Of a stretch of DNA of 64,000 bases, positions 32,787 through 41,128 are shown piece after piece. Location: positions 186,001-250,000 of the forward strand of contig NZ_CANLDB010000005.1 in NCBI RefSeq assembly GCF_947489365.1, written 5' to 3'. A program made the position numbers and the translations under genes. Source of the stretch: an uncultured Nocardioides sp. GTDB lineage: Bacteria > Actinomycetota > Actinomycetes > Propionibacteriales > Nocardioidaceae. Under the pieces are notes generated by a model, which was given only the letters and a program-made list of their open reading frames with translations, searched no databases and was not told the DNA's origin. Numbering within the stretch: position 1 is the stretch's first letter; each line of letters starts with the position of its first letter.

Positions 32787-35700
32787 ATGGCCACCCGAGT
32801 CCGTCGCCGTTCCACCCTCGCGATGGCAGCGGGCGCGACCACGCTCGCGCTCCTGTCCCCCGTCGTCCCCGCGGCCGGCGCCCCCGACGGGGAGCCCGCC
32901 GCCGGAGGCGACGCCCAGACGCCCGCGCCGCGCCTGGCCGCGGCCCGCCGCGACCCCTCCGCCCGGGTCGCGTTCCTGCTGCGCCTCGGCGCCCAGCCGG
33001 CGCTGGCCGCCTGGCGCGAGACCCGCCGGGCCGGACGTCCCGCGGCCCGCGCCACCGACGCCGCGCGGCAGGCCGCGCAGCAGGTCGACGCCGTCCGGGG
33101 CCGGGTGACCGACGCCCTGCCCGACGACGTCGGGGTCCTCTACGAGACCACCAACGTCGTCGCCGGCGTCGCGGTCGAGGCCGCGGCGGCCGACCTGCCG
33201 GCGTTGCGCCGGCTCGACGGGGTGCGGCAGGTGGTGCCGATCGTCGAGAAGCAGCGCAGCAACGCCTCCGCCGTGCCGTTCCAGGGCGGCGACGCGGCCT
33301 GGGAGAGCTACGGCCAGACCGGCGAGGGCACCAGCATCGCCGTCGTCGACACCGGCATCGACTACACCCACGCCGACTTCGGCGGCCCCGGCACCCGCCA
33401 GGCCTACCGCCGCTCGCGGACCGCCGCGGAGCAGACCGACCCGACCGGCTTCCCCACCGACGTCGTGACCGGCGGCTACGACCTGGTCGGCGACGACTAC
33501 GGCACGGGCCGCGAGCCCGCCGTCCCCGACGCCAACCCGCAGGACTGCGAGGGCCACGGCACCCACGTGGCGGGCACCGCGGCCGGTCGCGGCGTCCTCG
33601 CCGACGGCTCGACGTACGACGGGCCCTACGACACCACGACCGCCGGGCGCGACCTGGAGATCGGCCCCGGCATGGCGCCCGGTGCGGACCTCCTCGCCTA
33701 CCGCGTGTTCGGCTGCACGGGCGGCACGCTGTTCGCCGCGGCCGCCGTGGACCTCGCGACCGACCCCGACGGCGACGGGGACTTCTCCGACGCCGCCGAC
33801 GTCGTGAACCTCTCCCTCGGCCTCGACTTCGGCAACCTGCTCGACGCCGACAGCCTCGTCGCCGACGAGGCGTCGCGCCTGGGGGTGACCGTCGTCGCCG
33901 CGAACGGCAACGCCGGGGACCTCACCCAGGCCGGCGGCTCCCCCGGCGCCGCCGTCCGCACCCTCGCGGTGGCCTCCAGCACGGACCCGGTCTCCGTCGT
34001 CGACGGGCTCGTCGTCACCGACCCGGAGGCCCTGGCCGGCACGTACGCCGCGTCCCTGGCGCAGAACCACGACTGGGGCCGCTCCGGCTCCGGCGGTGCC
34101 GGCGCCCTGACCGGCGAGCTGGTCCTGCTGACCCAGTCCGGCAACACCGACGCCTGCGACCCGCTCGACACCGACGACGCCGCCGCGGTCGACGGCCGGA
34201 TCGCGTTGGTCGAGTGGACCTCCGCCGACGACGAGCGCGAGTGCGCCTCCACCCGGATGGCCACGAACCTGACCCGGGCCGGCGCCGAGGGCTACGTGCT
34301 GGCCAACGAGGCCGACGCCACCGACGTCGCGATCGCGGGCAACCGGGCGATCCCCGGCGTCATCGTCCCGGCGCGCACCGGCGACCCGCTCCGCGAGGCC
34401 CTCGTGGCGGGCGACGAGGTCCGCCTCGGCGGCGTCGAGCCCCGGGCGGTCACGCTCGACGACGAGACCGCCGACACGATGTCGGGCTTCTCCTCCCGCG
34501 GGCAGTACGCCGACGGGCAGGTGAAGCCCGACGTCACCGCGGTCGGGGCGTCCGTGTCGTCGGCCGAGGTCGGCACCGGCGACGGCGCCCTCAGCCTCGA
34601 CGGCACGTCGATGGCGTCCCCGATGGTGGCCGGTCAGGCCGCCCTCGTGCGTGCCGAGCACCCCGACTGGGACCCCGAGCAGGTCAAGGCCGCGATCATG
34701 AACACCGCCGGCGTCGACGTCACCACCGACGGCGACGGGGAGGGGACGCCGTACGGCCCGAACCGGGCCGGCACCGGCCGCATCGACGTCCCGGCGTCGC
34801 TGGCCACCGACGTCCTCGCGTACGTCGGCGCCGGGTCCGGCGCCGTGTCCGCCGGGTTCGGGCCCCTCGCGGTGCCCGTCGACGGCGGGGAGACCGAGCG
34901 CGACCGGACCCTCACCGTCGAGAACACCGGCGACGGGGCCGTGACCTACGACCTCGCCTACGTGGCACGGACCGAGGTGCCGGGGGCGTCGTACGAGGTC
35001 TCGCCGGCGACGCTCACCGTCCCACCAGGACGCACGGGGAAGGCCACGATCACGCTGCGCGTCGACCCCACCGCCCTGACCAAGCCGATCGACCCCACCA
35101 CGGACCGCGAGCAGGCCGGCGAGGCGCGGCAGTACGCCGCCGCGGCCAGCGGCCTCGTCGAGCTGACGCCCACCGGCGGGACCGGGGGCGCGGCGCTCCG
35201 CGTGCCCGTCCACGCCGCACCCCGTCCGGCCTCCACCCTGGGCGTCGAGGGCGCCCGCCAGGTCGAGCTGCCCGTCCGCGGCGGCGCCCGCGGCACCGAC
35301 CTCACCCTGACCGGGGAGGGGTTCGACCAGGGCGAGGACACCGACCGCACCCGCTCGCTCGTGGCGGGCTTCCAGCTGCTCGACACCAGCGAGGAGCAGT
35401 CCCGCTGCGCACCGGGCGAGGTCGTCTTCTGCGTCCCCCAGGAGGCGCGGGGCGCGGACATCCAGTACCTCGGCGCGACCACCGACGCTCCCGCCGTGGA
35501 GGCAGCCGGCGGCGACCCGCTCACCGACGGACACCTCTTCGTGGCCGTCACGACCCACGACACCTGGGACACCCCGGTCGGTCAGACCTCCGTCTCGGTC
35601 TCCCTGGACGTCGACGCGGACGGGAGGGCCGACTACGGCCTCGACTCCTACCGGGCCGGCGGCACCTCCGACACGCTCGTCGCCGAGCTGTACGACCTCA

Positions 35701-36704
35701 CGGACTTCGAGGTCCTCGACACCCAGCCGTTGAACGGCGCGTACGGCGACCTCGACACCGCGGTCTTCGACAACGACGTCGTCGTCCTCCCCGTGGCCCT
35801 GTCGGCGCTGCCGGAGCTCACCGAGCGCGCCAGCGAGGTCCGGATCGAGGCCTACACGCCCAACTACTACGCCGCCTTCGGCCCCGGCGACGTCGCCGGC
35901 GACGTGCGCTCCGGCTTCAGCGCCGTCGACGTGCTGCGACCCGGCGTCACGCTGGCCGGCCCCGGCGGGGACGACCTGCCCGCCCCCTGGGTCGCCGCGG
36001 ACGGCGGCGACGAGCTGCGCCTGGTCACCGACGGCGCGGCGTACACCCGGGCCGGCGGCCAGGGCGCGCTGCTCCTGGCGCCGCACGACGAGCCCGGCTC
36101 CACGACGACCGTGGTCGGGGCCCGCACGCCCACCGACGCCGACCTGCGGTTCCCGGACGCCCCGGCCGTGCTCGGACGCCCCGAGCCGGTCCGCGTCAGG
36201 GTCGACGCCGCGGAGACCTTCGACCCGATCACCCCGGAGCGGCCCGGCCGGGTCCAGGTCCTCCAGGGCGACGACGTCGTCGGGCAGGGGCGGCTCGGCG
36301 CGAACGGTCGCGCCGAGGTCCGGATCACCCCGGTGACCCCGGGCCGCCGGCAGTACCGGGTCCGCTACCTCGGCGACGCCGAGAACGCACCGACCGAGTC
36401 CTTCACCCGGGGCCTGGTCGTCGGCAAGCAGCGGCCGACGGTGGCGCTGCGCCGTACCGGCTCGAACGCGAACGGCGTCGTCTGGCGGGTCCGCGTCCGC
36501 GGCACCCTCGGCCCCGCCGAGGGGAAGGTCGCGCTGCGGCGGCGGTCCGGCGGCCAGGAGCGCGCGGTGCGCGTCGTCCGGCTGGACGACGGCCGCGCCC
36601 GCATCGTGGCCCCCCGCGGGCGCGGAGCGGTGTCGTACGTCGCCCGCTTCCTCGGGGAGGCCCGCTACTCCGCGGCGACCTCACCGCGCCGCCGACTGGG
36701 CTGA
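32787..36704 (+). CDS. Large secreted subtilisin-like serine protease (S8)
   Basis: A 1305-residue exported protease. A signal peptide covers about residues 1-31 (ending VVPAAGA), followed by an I9-like propeptide to about 165. The S8 catalytic triad is Asp188 in VVDTGIDYTH, His257 in GHGTHVAG and Ser608 in GTSMASP. A long insertion between His and Ser at about residues 400-550 fits a PA domain. After the protease come Fn3-like and other beta-sandwich repeats to the C-terminus, with FDPITPERPGRVQVLQG and VRYLGDAEN segments of an Ig-like repeat. It is probably a broad extracellular protease. Confidence 0.93.
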   Translation: MATRVRRRSTLAMAAGATTLALLSPVVPAAGAPDGEPAAGGDAQTPAPRLAAARRDPSARVAFLLRLGAQPALAAWRETRRAGRPAARATDAARQAAQQVDAVRGRVTDALPDDVGVLYETTNVVAGVAVEAAAADLPALRRLDGVRQVVPIVEKQRSNASAVPFQGGDAAWESYGQTGEGTSIAVVDTGIDYTHADFGGPGTRQAYRRSRTAAEQTDPTGFPTDVVTGGYDLVGDDYGTGREPAVPDANPQDCEGHGTHVAGTAAGRGVLADGSTYDGPYDTTTAGRDLEIGPGMAPGADLLAYRVFGCTGGTLFAAAAVDLATDPDGDGDFSDAADVVNLSLGLDFGNLLDADSLVADEASRLGVTVVAANGNAGDLTQAGGSPGAAVRTLAVASSTDPVSVVDGLVVTDPEALAGTYAASLAQNHDWGRSGSGGAGALTGELVLLTQSGNTDACDPLDTDDAAAVDGRIALVEWTSADDERECASTRMATNLTRAGAEGYVLANEADATDVAIAGNRAIPGVIVPARTGDPLREALVAGDEVRLGGVEPRAVTLDDETADTMSGFSSRGQYADGQVKPDVTAVGASVSSAEVGTGDGALSLDGTSMASPMVAGQAALVRAEHPDWDPEQVKAAIMNTAGVDVTTDGDGEGTPYGPNRAGTGRIDVPASLATDVLAYVGAGSGAVSAGFGPLAVPVDGGETERDRTLTVENTGDGAVTYDLAYVARTEVPGASYEVSPATLTVPPGRTGKATITLRVDPTALTKPIDPTTDREQAGEARQYAAAASGLVELTPTGGTGGAALRVPVHAAPRPASTLGVEGARQVELPVRGGARGTDLTLTGEGFDQGEDTDRTRSLVAGFQLLDTSEEQSRCAPGEVVFCVPQEARGADIQYLGATTDAPAVEAAGGDPLTDGHLFVAVTTHDTWDTPVGQTSVSVSLDVDADGRADYGLDSYRAGGTSDTLVAELYDLTDFEVLDTQPLNGAYGDLDTAVFDNDVVVLPVALSALPELTERASEVRIEAYTPNYYAAFGPGDVAGDVRSGFSAVDVLRPGVTLAGPGGDDLPAPWVAADGGDELRLVTDGAAYTRAGGQGALLLAPHDEPGSTTTVVGARTPTDADLRFPDAPAVLGRPEPVRVRVDAAETFDPITPERPGRVQVLQGDDVVGQGRLGANGRAEVRITPVTPGRRQYRVRYLGDAENAPTESFTRGLVVGKQRPTVALRRTGSNANGVVWRVRVRGTLGPAEGKVALRRRSGGQERAVRVVRLDDGRARIVAPRGRGAVSYVARFLGEARYSAATSPRRRLG

Positions 36705-36722
36705 CGCGCACCGCCCGGGCGG

Positions 36723-38534
36723 CTACCCGCGGGTGATGCCGGCCCGCAGGGCGCGGTCGGCGACCCGGTATCCGTCGCGGCACATGGCCCGCCACACCTC
36801 CAGGGCGACCTCGGGGGCCTCGACGGTCAGCCGGTCGATGGCGTCCGCGGAGAGGCGCAGCACCTCCAGGTCGGTGACCGCCCGGACCCGTGTCTCCTGG
36901 ACGTCGTCGGTGCCGAGCGCGAGCTCGCCGAACGACGTCCCGACCTCGAGGCCCACCAGCACGCGGGCGGCCCCGTCGTCGGCGACGACCTCCGCCACCG
37001 CCCGGCCCTCGGTGATCAGGTGGACGCCGGCGAACGTCGTGCCGGCCTCGAGGACCGTCCCGCCCTCGGGGTGCCGGACCCGGTCCATCAGGGCCTCGAC
37101 CGCGGGGCGGGCCTCGTCCGACAGGTCCCGCAGCAGGGGGTGCTCGTCGACCAGGCGCTGCGGGTCGGGCCGTCCGCCGCCGTGGCGGCGCAGCAGCTCG
37201 TCCTCGCACCACCGCACGGCCGCGTCGAGATCGGCGTGCCGGGCACCCTCGTCGTCGGTGCCGGCGTCCGGGTCGGTCAGCGTCCCGCGCGGGTCGACGG
37301 TGACCATCTCGGAGCCCGCCTCGCGCAGCAGCGCCCGCAGGCCCCAGATCGTCACCGCGGCGACGTCGCCGATCTCGTCGACCCGTCGTACGTCGAGGAC
37401 GACGAGCTCCGGGGCGTCGTCGACGACCCGGCGGGTCACCCGCTCGGCCTCGGCGAACAGCAGGTCACCGTGAAGCTCGTAGACCATCGCCGCGTCGTCG
37501 AGGGAGTCCAGGAGCGCCCGGTCCTCCTCGGAGAGCCGGCGGCGGGAGGCCAGGCTCTGCAGCGGGTACGCCGCCCGCACGGCCGTCCGGCCGCTGCGCC
37601 CCACGTGCATGAGGTGCATCTCCATGTCGTGACTCATGCGCTCGAGCACGGTGACGCCACGGGCGGAGTTGCCGTGGACGTCGAGACGCGGCGAGAACAC
37701 GGCGAGCCCGACCTGGCCCGGGAGGACCGCGACGATCCCGCCGGACACGCCGCTCTTCGCGGGCATGCCGACCGCGGAGACCCAGTCGCCGGCGGCGTCG
37801 TACATGCCGCAGGTCGCCATCACGCTCAGCGTCCGCTCGACGATGTCGACGGAGCACAGACGCGCGCCCGAGCGCGGGTGGACGCCGCCGTTCGCGAGCG
37901 TCGCCGCCATGAGGGCCAGGTCGCGGGTGTCGACCGCGACCGAGCACTGCCGGACGTACAGGTCGAGCGCCCGCTCCGGCTCGTCGCCGAGCACGTCGAA
38001 CTCGCGCAGCATGTGCGCGATCGCCCGGTTGCGGTGCGCGGTGGCGAGCTCCGAGCGGTGGATGGTCTCGTCGAGGGTCAGGTCCCGGTCGGCGAAGGCG
38101 GAGTACCAGCGTCGGATGCGCTCGAAGCGGTGCTCGGTGTCGTCCCCGGCGACGAGCGAGGCGGCGGTGATCGCCCCCGCGTTGATCATCGGGTTGCGGG
38201 GGCGCCCGGTTCCCGCCTCGAGGCTGATCCGGTTGAAGCCCTCCCCCGACGGCTCGACGTCGATGTGGGTGTCGACCGCCTCCTGGCCGAGGTCGGACAG
38301 CGCGAGGGCGTAGGTGAACGGCTTGCTGATGGACTGGATCGAGTAGCGCAGGTCGGCGTCGCCGACGGCGTACACGTGGCCGTCGACGGTCGCCAGCGCC
38401 AGCGCGAACCGGTCGGGGTCGGCCGCGGCGAGCTCCGGGATGTACGCCGCCACCTCGCCCGCCGTGCCGCCGCAGGCGTCGACGATCTTCTCGAGGTAGT
38501 CCTGGACCGGGCTGCGGACGCTGCGGCGGGTCAT
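36723..38534 (-). CDS. glsA: Glutaminase fused to STAS and cNMP-binding domains
   Basis: A 603-residue fusion. Residues 1-310 are a serine-dependent glutaminase with the SxxK motif at Ser68-Lys71 (QSISKPF), NPMINAGAI and GMPAKSGVSGGI. It deaminates glutamine to glutamate. Residues about 330-440 form a STAS domain (ELVVLDVRRVDEIGDVAAVT). Residues about 455-590 form a cyclic-nucleotide-binding domain, with GTVLEAGTTFAGVHLITEG and VGTSFGELALG as the phosphate-binding cassette. This glutaminase-STAS-cNMP layout occurs in actinobacteria and suggests nucleotide-tuned or anti-sigma-like regulation. Its 3' end is 18 bases from the convergent protease gene. Confidence 0.92.
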   Translation of the reverse strand: MTRRSVRSPVQDYLEKIVDACGGTAGEVAAYIPELAAADPDRFALALATVDGHVYAVGDADLRYSIQSISKPFTYALALSDLGQEAVDTHIDVEPSGEGFNRISLEAGTGRPRNPMINAGAITAASLVAGDDTEHRFERIRRWYSAFADRDLTLDETIHRSELATAHRNRAIAHMLREFDVLGDEPERALDLYVRQCSVAVDTRDLALMAATLANGGVHPRSGARLCSVDIVERTLSVMATCGMYDAAGDWVSAVGMPAKSGVSGGIVAVLPGQVGLAVFSPRLDVHGNSARGVTVLERMSHDMEMHLMHVGRSGRTAVRAAYPLQSLASRRRLSEEDRALLDSLDDAAMVYELHGDLLFAEAERVTRRVVDDAPELVVLDVRRVDEIGDVAAVTIWGLRALLREAGSEMVTVDPRGTLTDPDAGTDDEGARHADLDAAVRWCEDELLRRHGGGRPDPQRLVDEHPLLRDLSDEARPAVEALMDRVRHPEGGTVLEAGTTFAGVHLITEGRAVAEVVADDGAARVLVGLEVGTSFGELALGTDDVQETRVRAVTDLEVLRLSADAIDRLTVEAPEVALEVWRAMCRDGYRVADRALRAGITRG

Positions 38535-38568
38535 CCGGCGACGCTACCGAGCCCGGCCGGGGCTCACC

Positions 38569-39081
38569 TCAGAGACGACGGCACTGGTCCTCCTTGTTCC
38601 CCTCGACGACGTTGCCGCTGCCGGTCGGGGACGGGCGGTTCTCCTTGCACTGCAGGTTGCCGTCGATCCGGTTGTCGCTGATCGTCTGCGCCCGGCGGTT
38701 CTCGAAGGACTGGACGTCGGAGCCGACCCGGTTCGCCACGAGGGTCGCGGCGCCGCCCTGGACGAGCTGGATGCTGCCGTCGACCGCGGAGCGCCGTACG
38801 ACGACCTTCGCGTGGCCCTCGGCCTGCACGTTGCCCTCGACCGCGATGCGCCGCGCGACCAGCGTGCCGCCGTCGGCGACGGTGACGTTCCCGCCGACCT
38901 GGGTGCCGGTCAGGGTGCAGGTCGCGCCCTGGGGGACGCGGAGGTCGTCGACGCTGGTGGCACCGATCGACCCGCGGCAGGTGCGCTCGTCGGCGTGGGC
39001 CGGAGCGGCGACGGCGAGGGTGGACGCGGCGAGCGCGAGTGCGCCGAGGGCGGGGGCGGCGGAGCGGAGCAGGGCGGACAT
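38569..39081 (-). CDS. Secreted beta-helix-like protein of unknown role
   Basis: A 170-residue exported protein. The signal peptide is SALLRSAAPALGALALAAST followed by AHA at the cleavage site. The mature part has a repeating pattern of about 20 residues, as in GGNVTVADGGTLVARRIAVE and NVQAEGHAKVVVRRSAVDGS. That pattern suggests a short right-handed beta-helix or bactofilin-like fold. Four cysteines (TCRG, TCTL, QCKE, QCRR) could form disulfides. Similar small secreted proteins are common in actinomycetes, but none has a settled function. Confidence 0.75.
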   Translation of the reverse strand: MSALLRSAAPALGALALAASTLAVAAPAHADERTCRGSIGATSVDDLRVPQGATCTLTGTQVGGNVTVADGGTLVARRIAVEGNVQAEGHAKVVVRRSAVDGSIQLVQGGAATLVANRVGSDVQSFENRRAQTISDNRIDGNLQCKENRPSPTGSGNVVEGNKEDQCRRL

Positions 39082-39254
39082 GGGGCCTCCTCAGGCGCTG
39101 CCGGGACCACCCCGGCGAGTGGCCCGAGCCTGACCGCCGCCCGTGAGGTCGGCGTGAGCCGCGCATGAGAGTGCTCTTACCGGACGGGCCGCGCCGCAGG
39201 CATGATGAGCCGACGAGGCGCCGACGGGCGCCGTCAGCACTCGGGGGAGCGCAC

Positions 39255-39839
39255 ATGCACAGGACCGCACGACGCACCGTGGGAATGCTCGTGGGGGCGC
39301 TCGGCGCCCTCGTGCTCGCCGGTTCGGCGCCCGCCGTCGCCGACACCGACCGCGTCACGGACGCCCGCGGTGACACCGCGACGGAGGACGGCCGCAACCC
39401 CGGCCAGCGCACCGCCGACATCCTCCGTTTCGACAGCCACCACGGCGAGGACCGTGTCGCCTTCCGCTTCCTCATGGCGGACGTCGACCCGCGCGCCACG
39501 CTGTACGCGACCGCCGTCGTCCGCACGAGCGACGGTCGCCGGTTCCAGGCGCAGGTGGGGAAGCTGGTGGACGAGCCGAGGCGCTTCCTCTGGATCTCGC
39601 GCGGCTCGGGACGCTCGATCCGGTGCCCGGACGCCGACGCCAGCGTCCGGCCGGCCACCCGGACGGTCTGGATCTCGGTGCCGCGCTCCTGCCTCGGCGA
39701 GCCCCGCTGGGTGAGGACCGGCGGCCTGGTGGAGTCACGACCTCCCCAGGGCTCCGTGTTCACCGACGACGCCCGGCGCGACGGCCGGGTGGACGAGTTC
39801 GACGTCGCGCTCGGCTCCCGGCGCCTCGCGCGCGGCTGA
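39255..39839 (+). CDS. Small secreted protein, paralogue of 40418-40999
   Basis: A 194-residue exported protein starting at ATG 39255 (MHRTARRTVGMLVG). The signal peptide ends near SAPAVADT. The mature part is beta-rich with two cysteines: one after IR in SIRCPDADASV, and one in ATRTVWISVPRSCLGEP. The same Cys-ATRxVxxxVPxxCL layout recurs in the product of 40418-40999, so the two are probably distant paralogues. No catalytic motif is seen. It lies directly upstream of the OsmC gene on the same strand, but a promoter and operator sit between them. Confidence 0.75.
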   Translation: MHRTARRTVGMLVGALGALVLAGSAPAVADTDRVTDARGDTATEDGRNPGQRTADILRFDSHHGEDRVAFRFLMADVDPRATLYATAVVRTSDGRRFQAQVGKLVDEPRRFLWISRGSGRSIRCPDADASVRPATRTVWISVPRSCLGEPRWVRTGGLVESRPPQGSVFTDDARRDGRVDEFDVALGSRRLARG

Positions 39840-39865
39840 GGGCGTCGTCGGTTCGCCCCTCCTCC

Positions 39866-39894
39866 TATACTGGACAACGTCAGTCGACATTGTC
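39866..39894 (+). promoter_or_regulatory. OsmC promoter with 22-bp operator-like palindrome
   Basis: TATACT at 39866-39871 is a good -10 element. It is followed at 39873-39894 by a palindrome of form GACAA-N-GTC-N4-GAC-N-TTGTC with 16 of 22 positions symmetric. The palindrome would cover the transcription start, which fits a repressor site. No regulator gene is adjacent. The site ends 15 bases before the chosen OsmC start. Confidence 0.6.
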
Positions 39895-39909
39895 ATGAAT
39901 GAGGAGACC

Positions 39910-40362
39910 ATGCCCACCGTTCCCTTCACCGTCCAGACCTCCGGCACCGGCGTGGCCCAGGAGGTCACCGTCCTCGGCGAGGTCGAGCACGTCTTCCACG
40001 CCGACACCTACCCGGCGTTCGGCGGCGCCGACGCCGCCCCGAGCCCGCTGGCCTACGCCCTCGGCGCGCTCACCTCGTGCAACCAGGTCACCGCGCAGGT
40101 GGTGGCCAAGGAGCTCGGGGTGACCCTCGGCGAGCTCTCCCTCTCGGCTCGGGGCGACCTCGACCCGAGCGTCATGGTCGGCGGCGCCGAGGGCAACGCC
40201 AACTTCGACGCCGTGACCGTCGACGCCACCGTGCAGACCGACGCCGACGCCGAGACGTTCGACCGCCTCGTCAGCGAGGTCGACCGCCGCTGCCCCGTCA
40301 CCCAGCTCTTCCGCCGCAGCGGGCTGGCCTTCACCAGCGAGTGGAAGGCTCTGCCTCTCTGA
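39910..40362 (+). CDS. OsmC family peroxide-reducing protein
   Basis: A 150-residue OsmC/Ohr superfamily protein. ATG 39910 (MPTVPFTVQ) is chosen because GAGGAG lies just upstream; ATG 39895 would overlap the operator. The two redox cysteines are in LTSCNQVTAQVV and RRCPVTQLF, the standard OsmC pair that reduces organic hydroperoxides. Acidic and small-residue patches between them (GGAEGNANFDAV) are typical of the actinobacterial OsmC subgroup. It has its own promoter with a likely repressor site, suggesting induction by oxidative or osmotic stress. Confidence 0.88.
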   Translation: MPTVPFTVQTSGTGVAQEVTVLGEVEHVFHADTYPAFGGADAAPSPLAYALGALTSCNQVTAQVVAKELGVTLGELSLSARGDLDPSVMVGGAEGNANFDAVTVDATVQTDADAETFDRLVSEVDRRCPVTQLFRRSGLAFTSEWKALPL

Positions 40363-40417
40363 GATCCCGACGACGAGGGCATGGACCTCGGTCCCGCGGT
40401 CGCCTACCGTCCCGCCC

Positions 40418-40999
40418 ATGACTTCACCTCGGGGGTCGTCCCTCGCCACCAGGGTGGCCCGCGCCACCGCCGTCCTCGCCGGTCTGCTGCTGCCGGTCGC
40501 CCTCATCGCCCCGGTCGCCGCGGAGACGCAGGTGGTGCGGGACGACGAGCGACCCGGCCACCTCAAGTCCATGACCGTCAAGCGCGGCCCGGAGCGCCTG
40601 GAGATCGTCACCTCCTTCGACGCGGCGGACGACCTGCACCAGTTCAGGCTGAGGCGCCCGGGCAGCCAACGGGTCGTGTTCCGTGTGGTGTGGCGCTCCG
40701 ACACGGAGGAGACCGGCCGGGTCACCGTGAACTACGTCTACTACGACCCCTACGCCGACGAGCCGCCGCCGGGCCTCCCGGACCGCGGGGAGCGGACCTG
40801 CGACCTGCGCGACGGGGCGTCCTGGCGCGGCCCGGAGGCGACGAGGCTGGTCGTCACCGTGCCGAACCGCTGCCTCCAGGTGCGGAAGGGCATCGACGTG
40901 CCGCGGTTGTCGGTCTCCCAGAAGGCCTCGCAGGTCCGCGGCGGCGTCCACTACACGCAGGACCGTCTCGGCCCCAGCCGGCACCTCACCACCCGGTGA
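40418..40999 (+). CDS. Small secreted protein, paralogue of 39255-39839
   Basis: A 193-residue exported protein. A signal peptide with a hydrophobic run (AVLAGLLLPVALIAPVAA) precedes a beta-rich mature part. The mature part has RTCDLRDGA and ATRLVVTVPNRCLQV, the same Cys-ATRxVxxxVPxxCL arrangement as the protein at 39255-39839. Basic residues are frequent near the C-terminus. No function is known. It is 55 bases downstream of OsmC on the same strand and ends at a long family A hairpin. Confidence 0.75.
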   Translation: MTSPRGSSLATRVARATAVLAGLLLPVALIAPVAAETQVVRDDERPGHLKSMTVKRGPERLEIVTSFDAADDLHQFRLRRPGSQRVVFRVVWRSDTEETGRVTVNYVYYDPYADEPPPGLPDRGERTCDLRDGASWRGPEATRLVVTVPNRCLQVRKGIDVPRLSVSQKASQVRGGVHYTQDRLGPSRHLTTR

Positions 41000-41028
41000 C
41001 GGGCTGACGCGGCCGGCGGTCGCGGCAG

Positions 41029-41110
41029 GTGTCAGGACCGACGCGCAGAAGCCCCCGGAACGCCCCTCGTGGGGCCCGTTCCGGGGGCTTCTGCACGTTC
41101 GTCCTCGCAC
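41029..41110. terminator. 34-bp-arm hairpin, family A
   Basis: The arms 41029-41062 and 41077-41110 pair at 29 of 34 positions. They carry the family A arm sequence (GGACCGACGCGCAGAAG on the left) followed by GCCCCCGGAACG. The 14-base apex contains CCCC-TCGT-GGGG. It lies between the convergent secreted-protein gene and glutaryl-CoA dehydrogenase. It is the longest stem in the window and a likely bidirectional terminator, or a REP-like element serving as one. Confidence 0.78.
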
Positions 41111-41128
41111 GGGCGAGGACGAGGGGTC

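Noticed and set aside
32697..36086. Over 1100-codon antisense frame across the subtilisin gene
   Set aside because: Composition artefact of third-position GC; the + strand contains the full S8 catalytic triad and signal peptide.
36711..36722. CCGCCCGGGCGG palindrome between convergent genes
   Set aside because: Only 12 bases with no loop or tail; too short in high-GC DNA to call a terminator.
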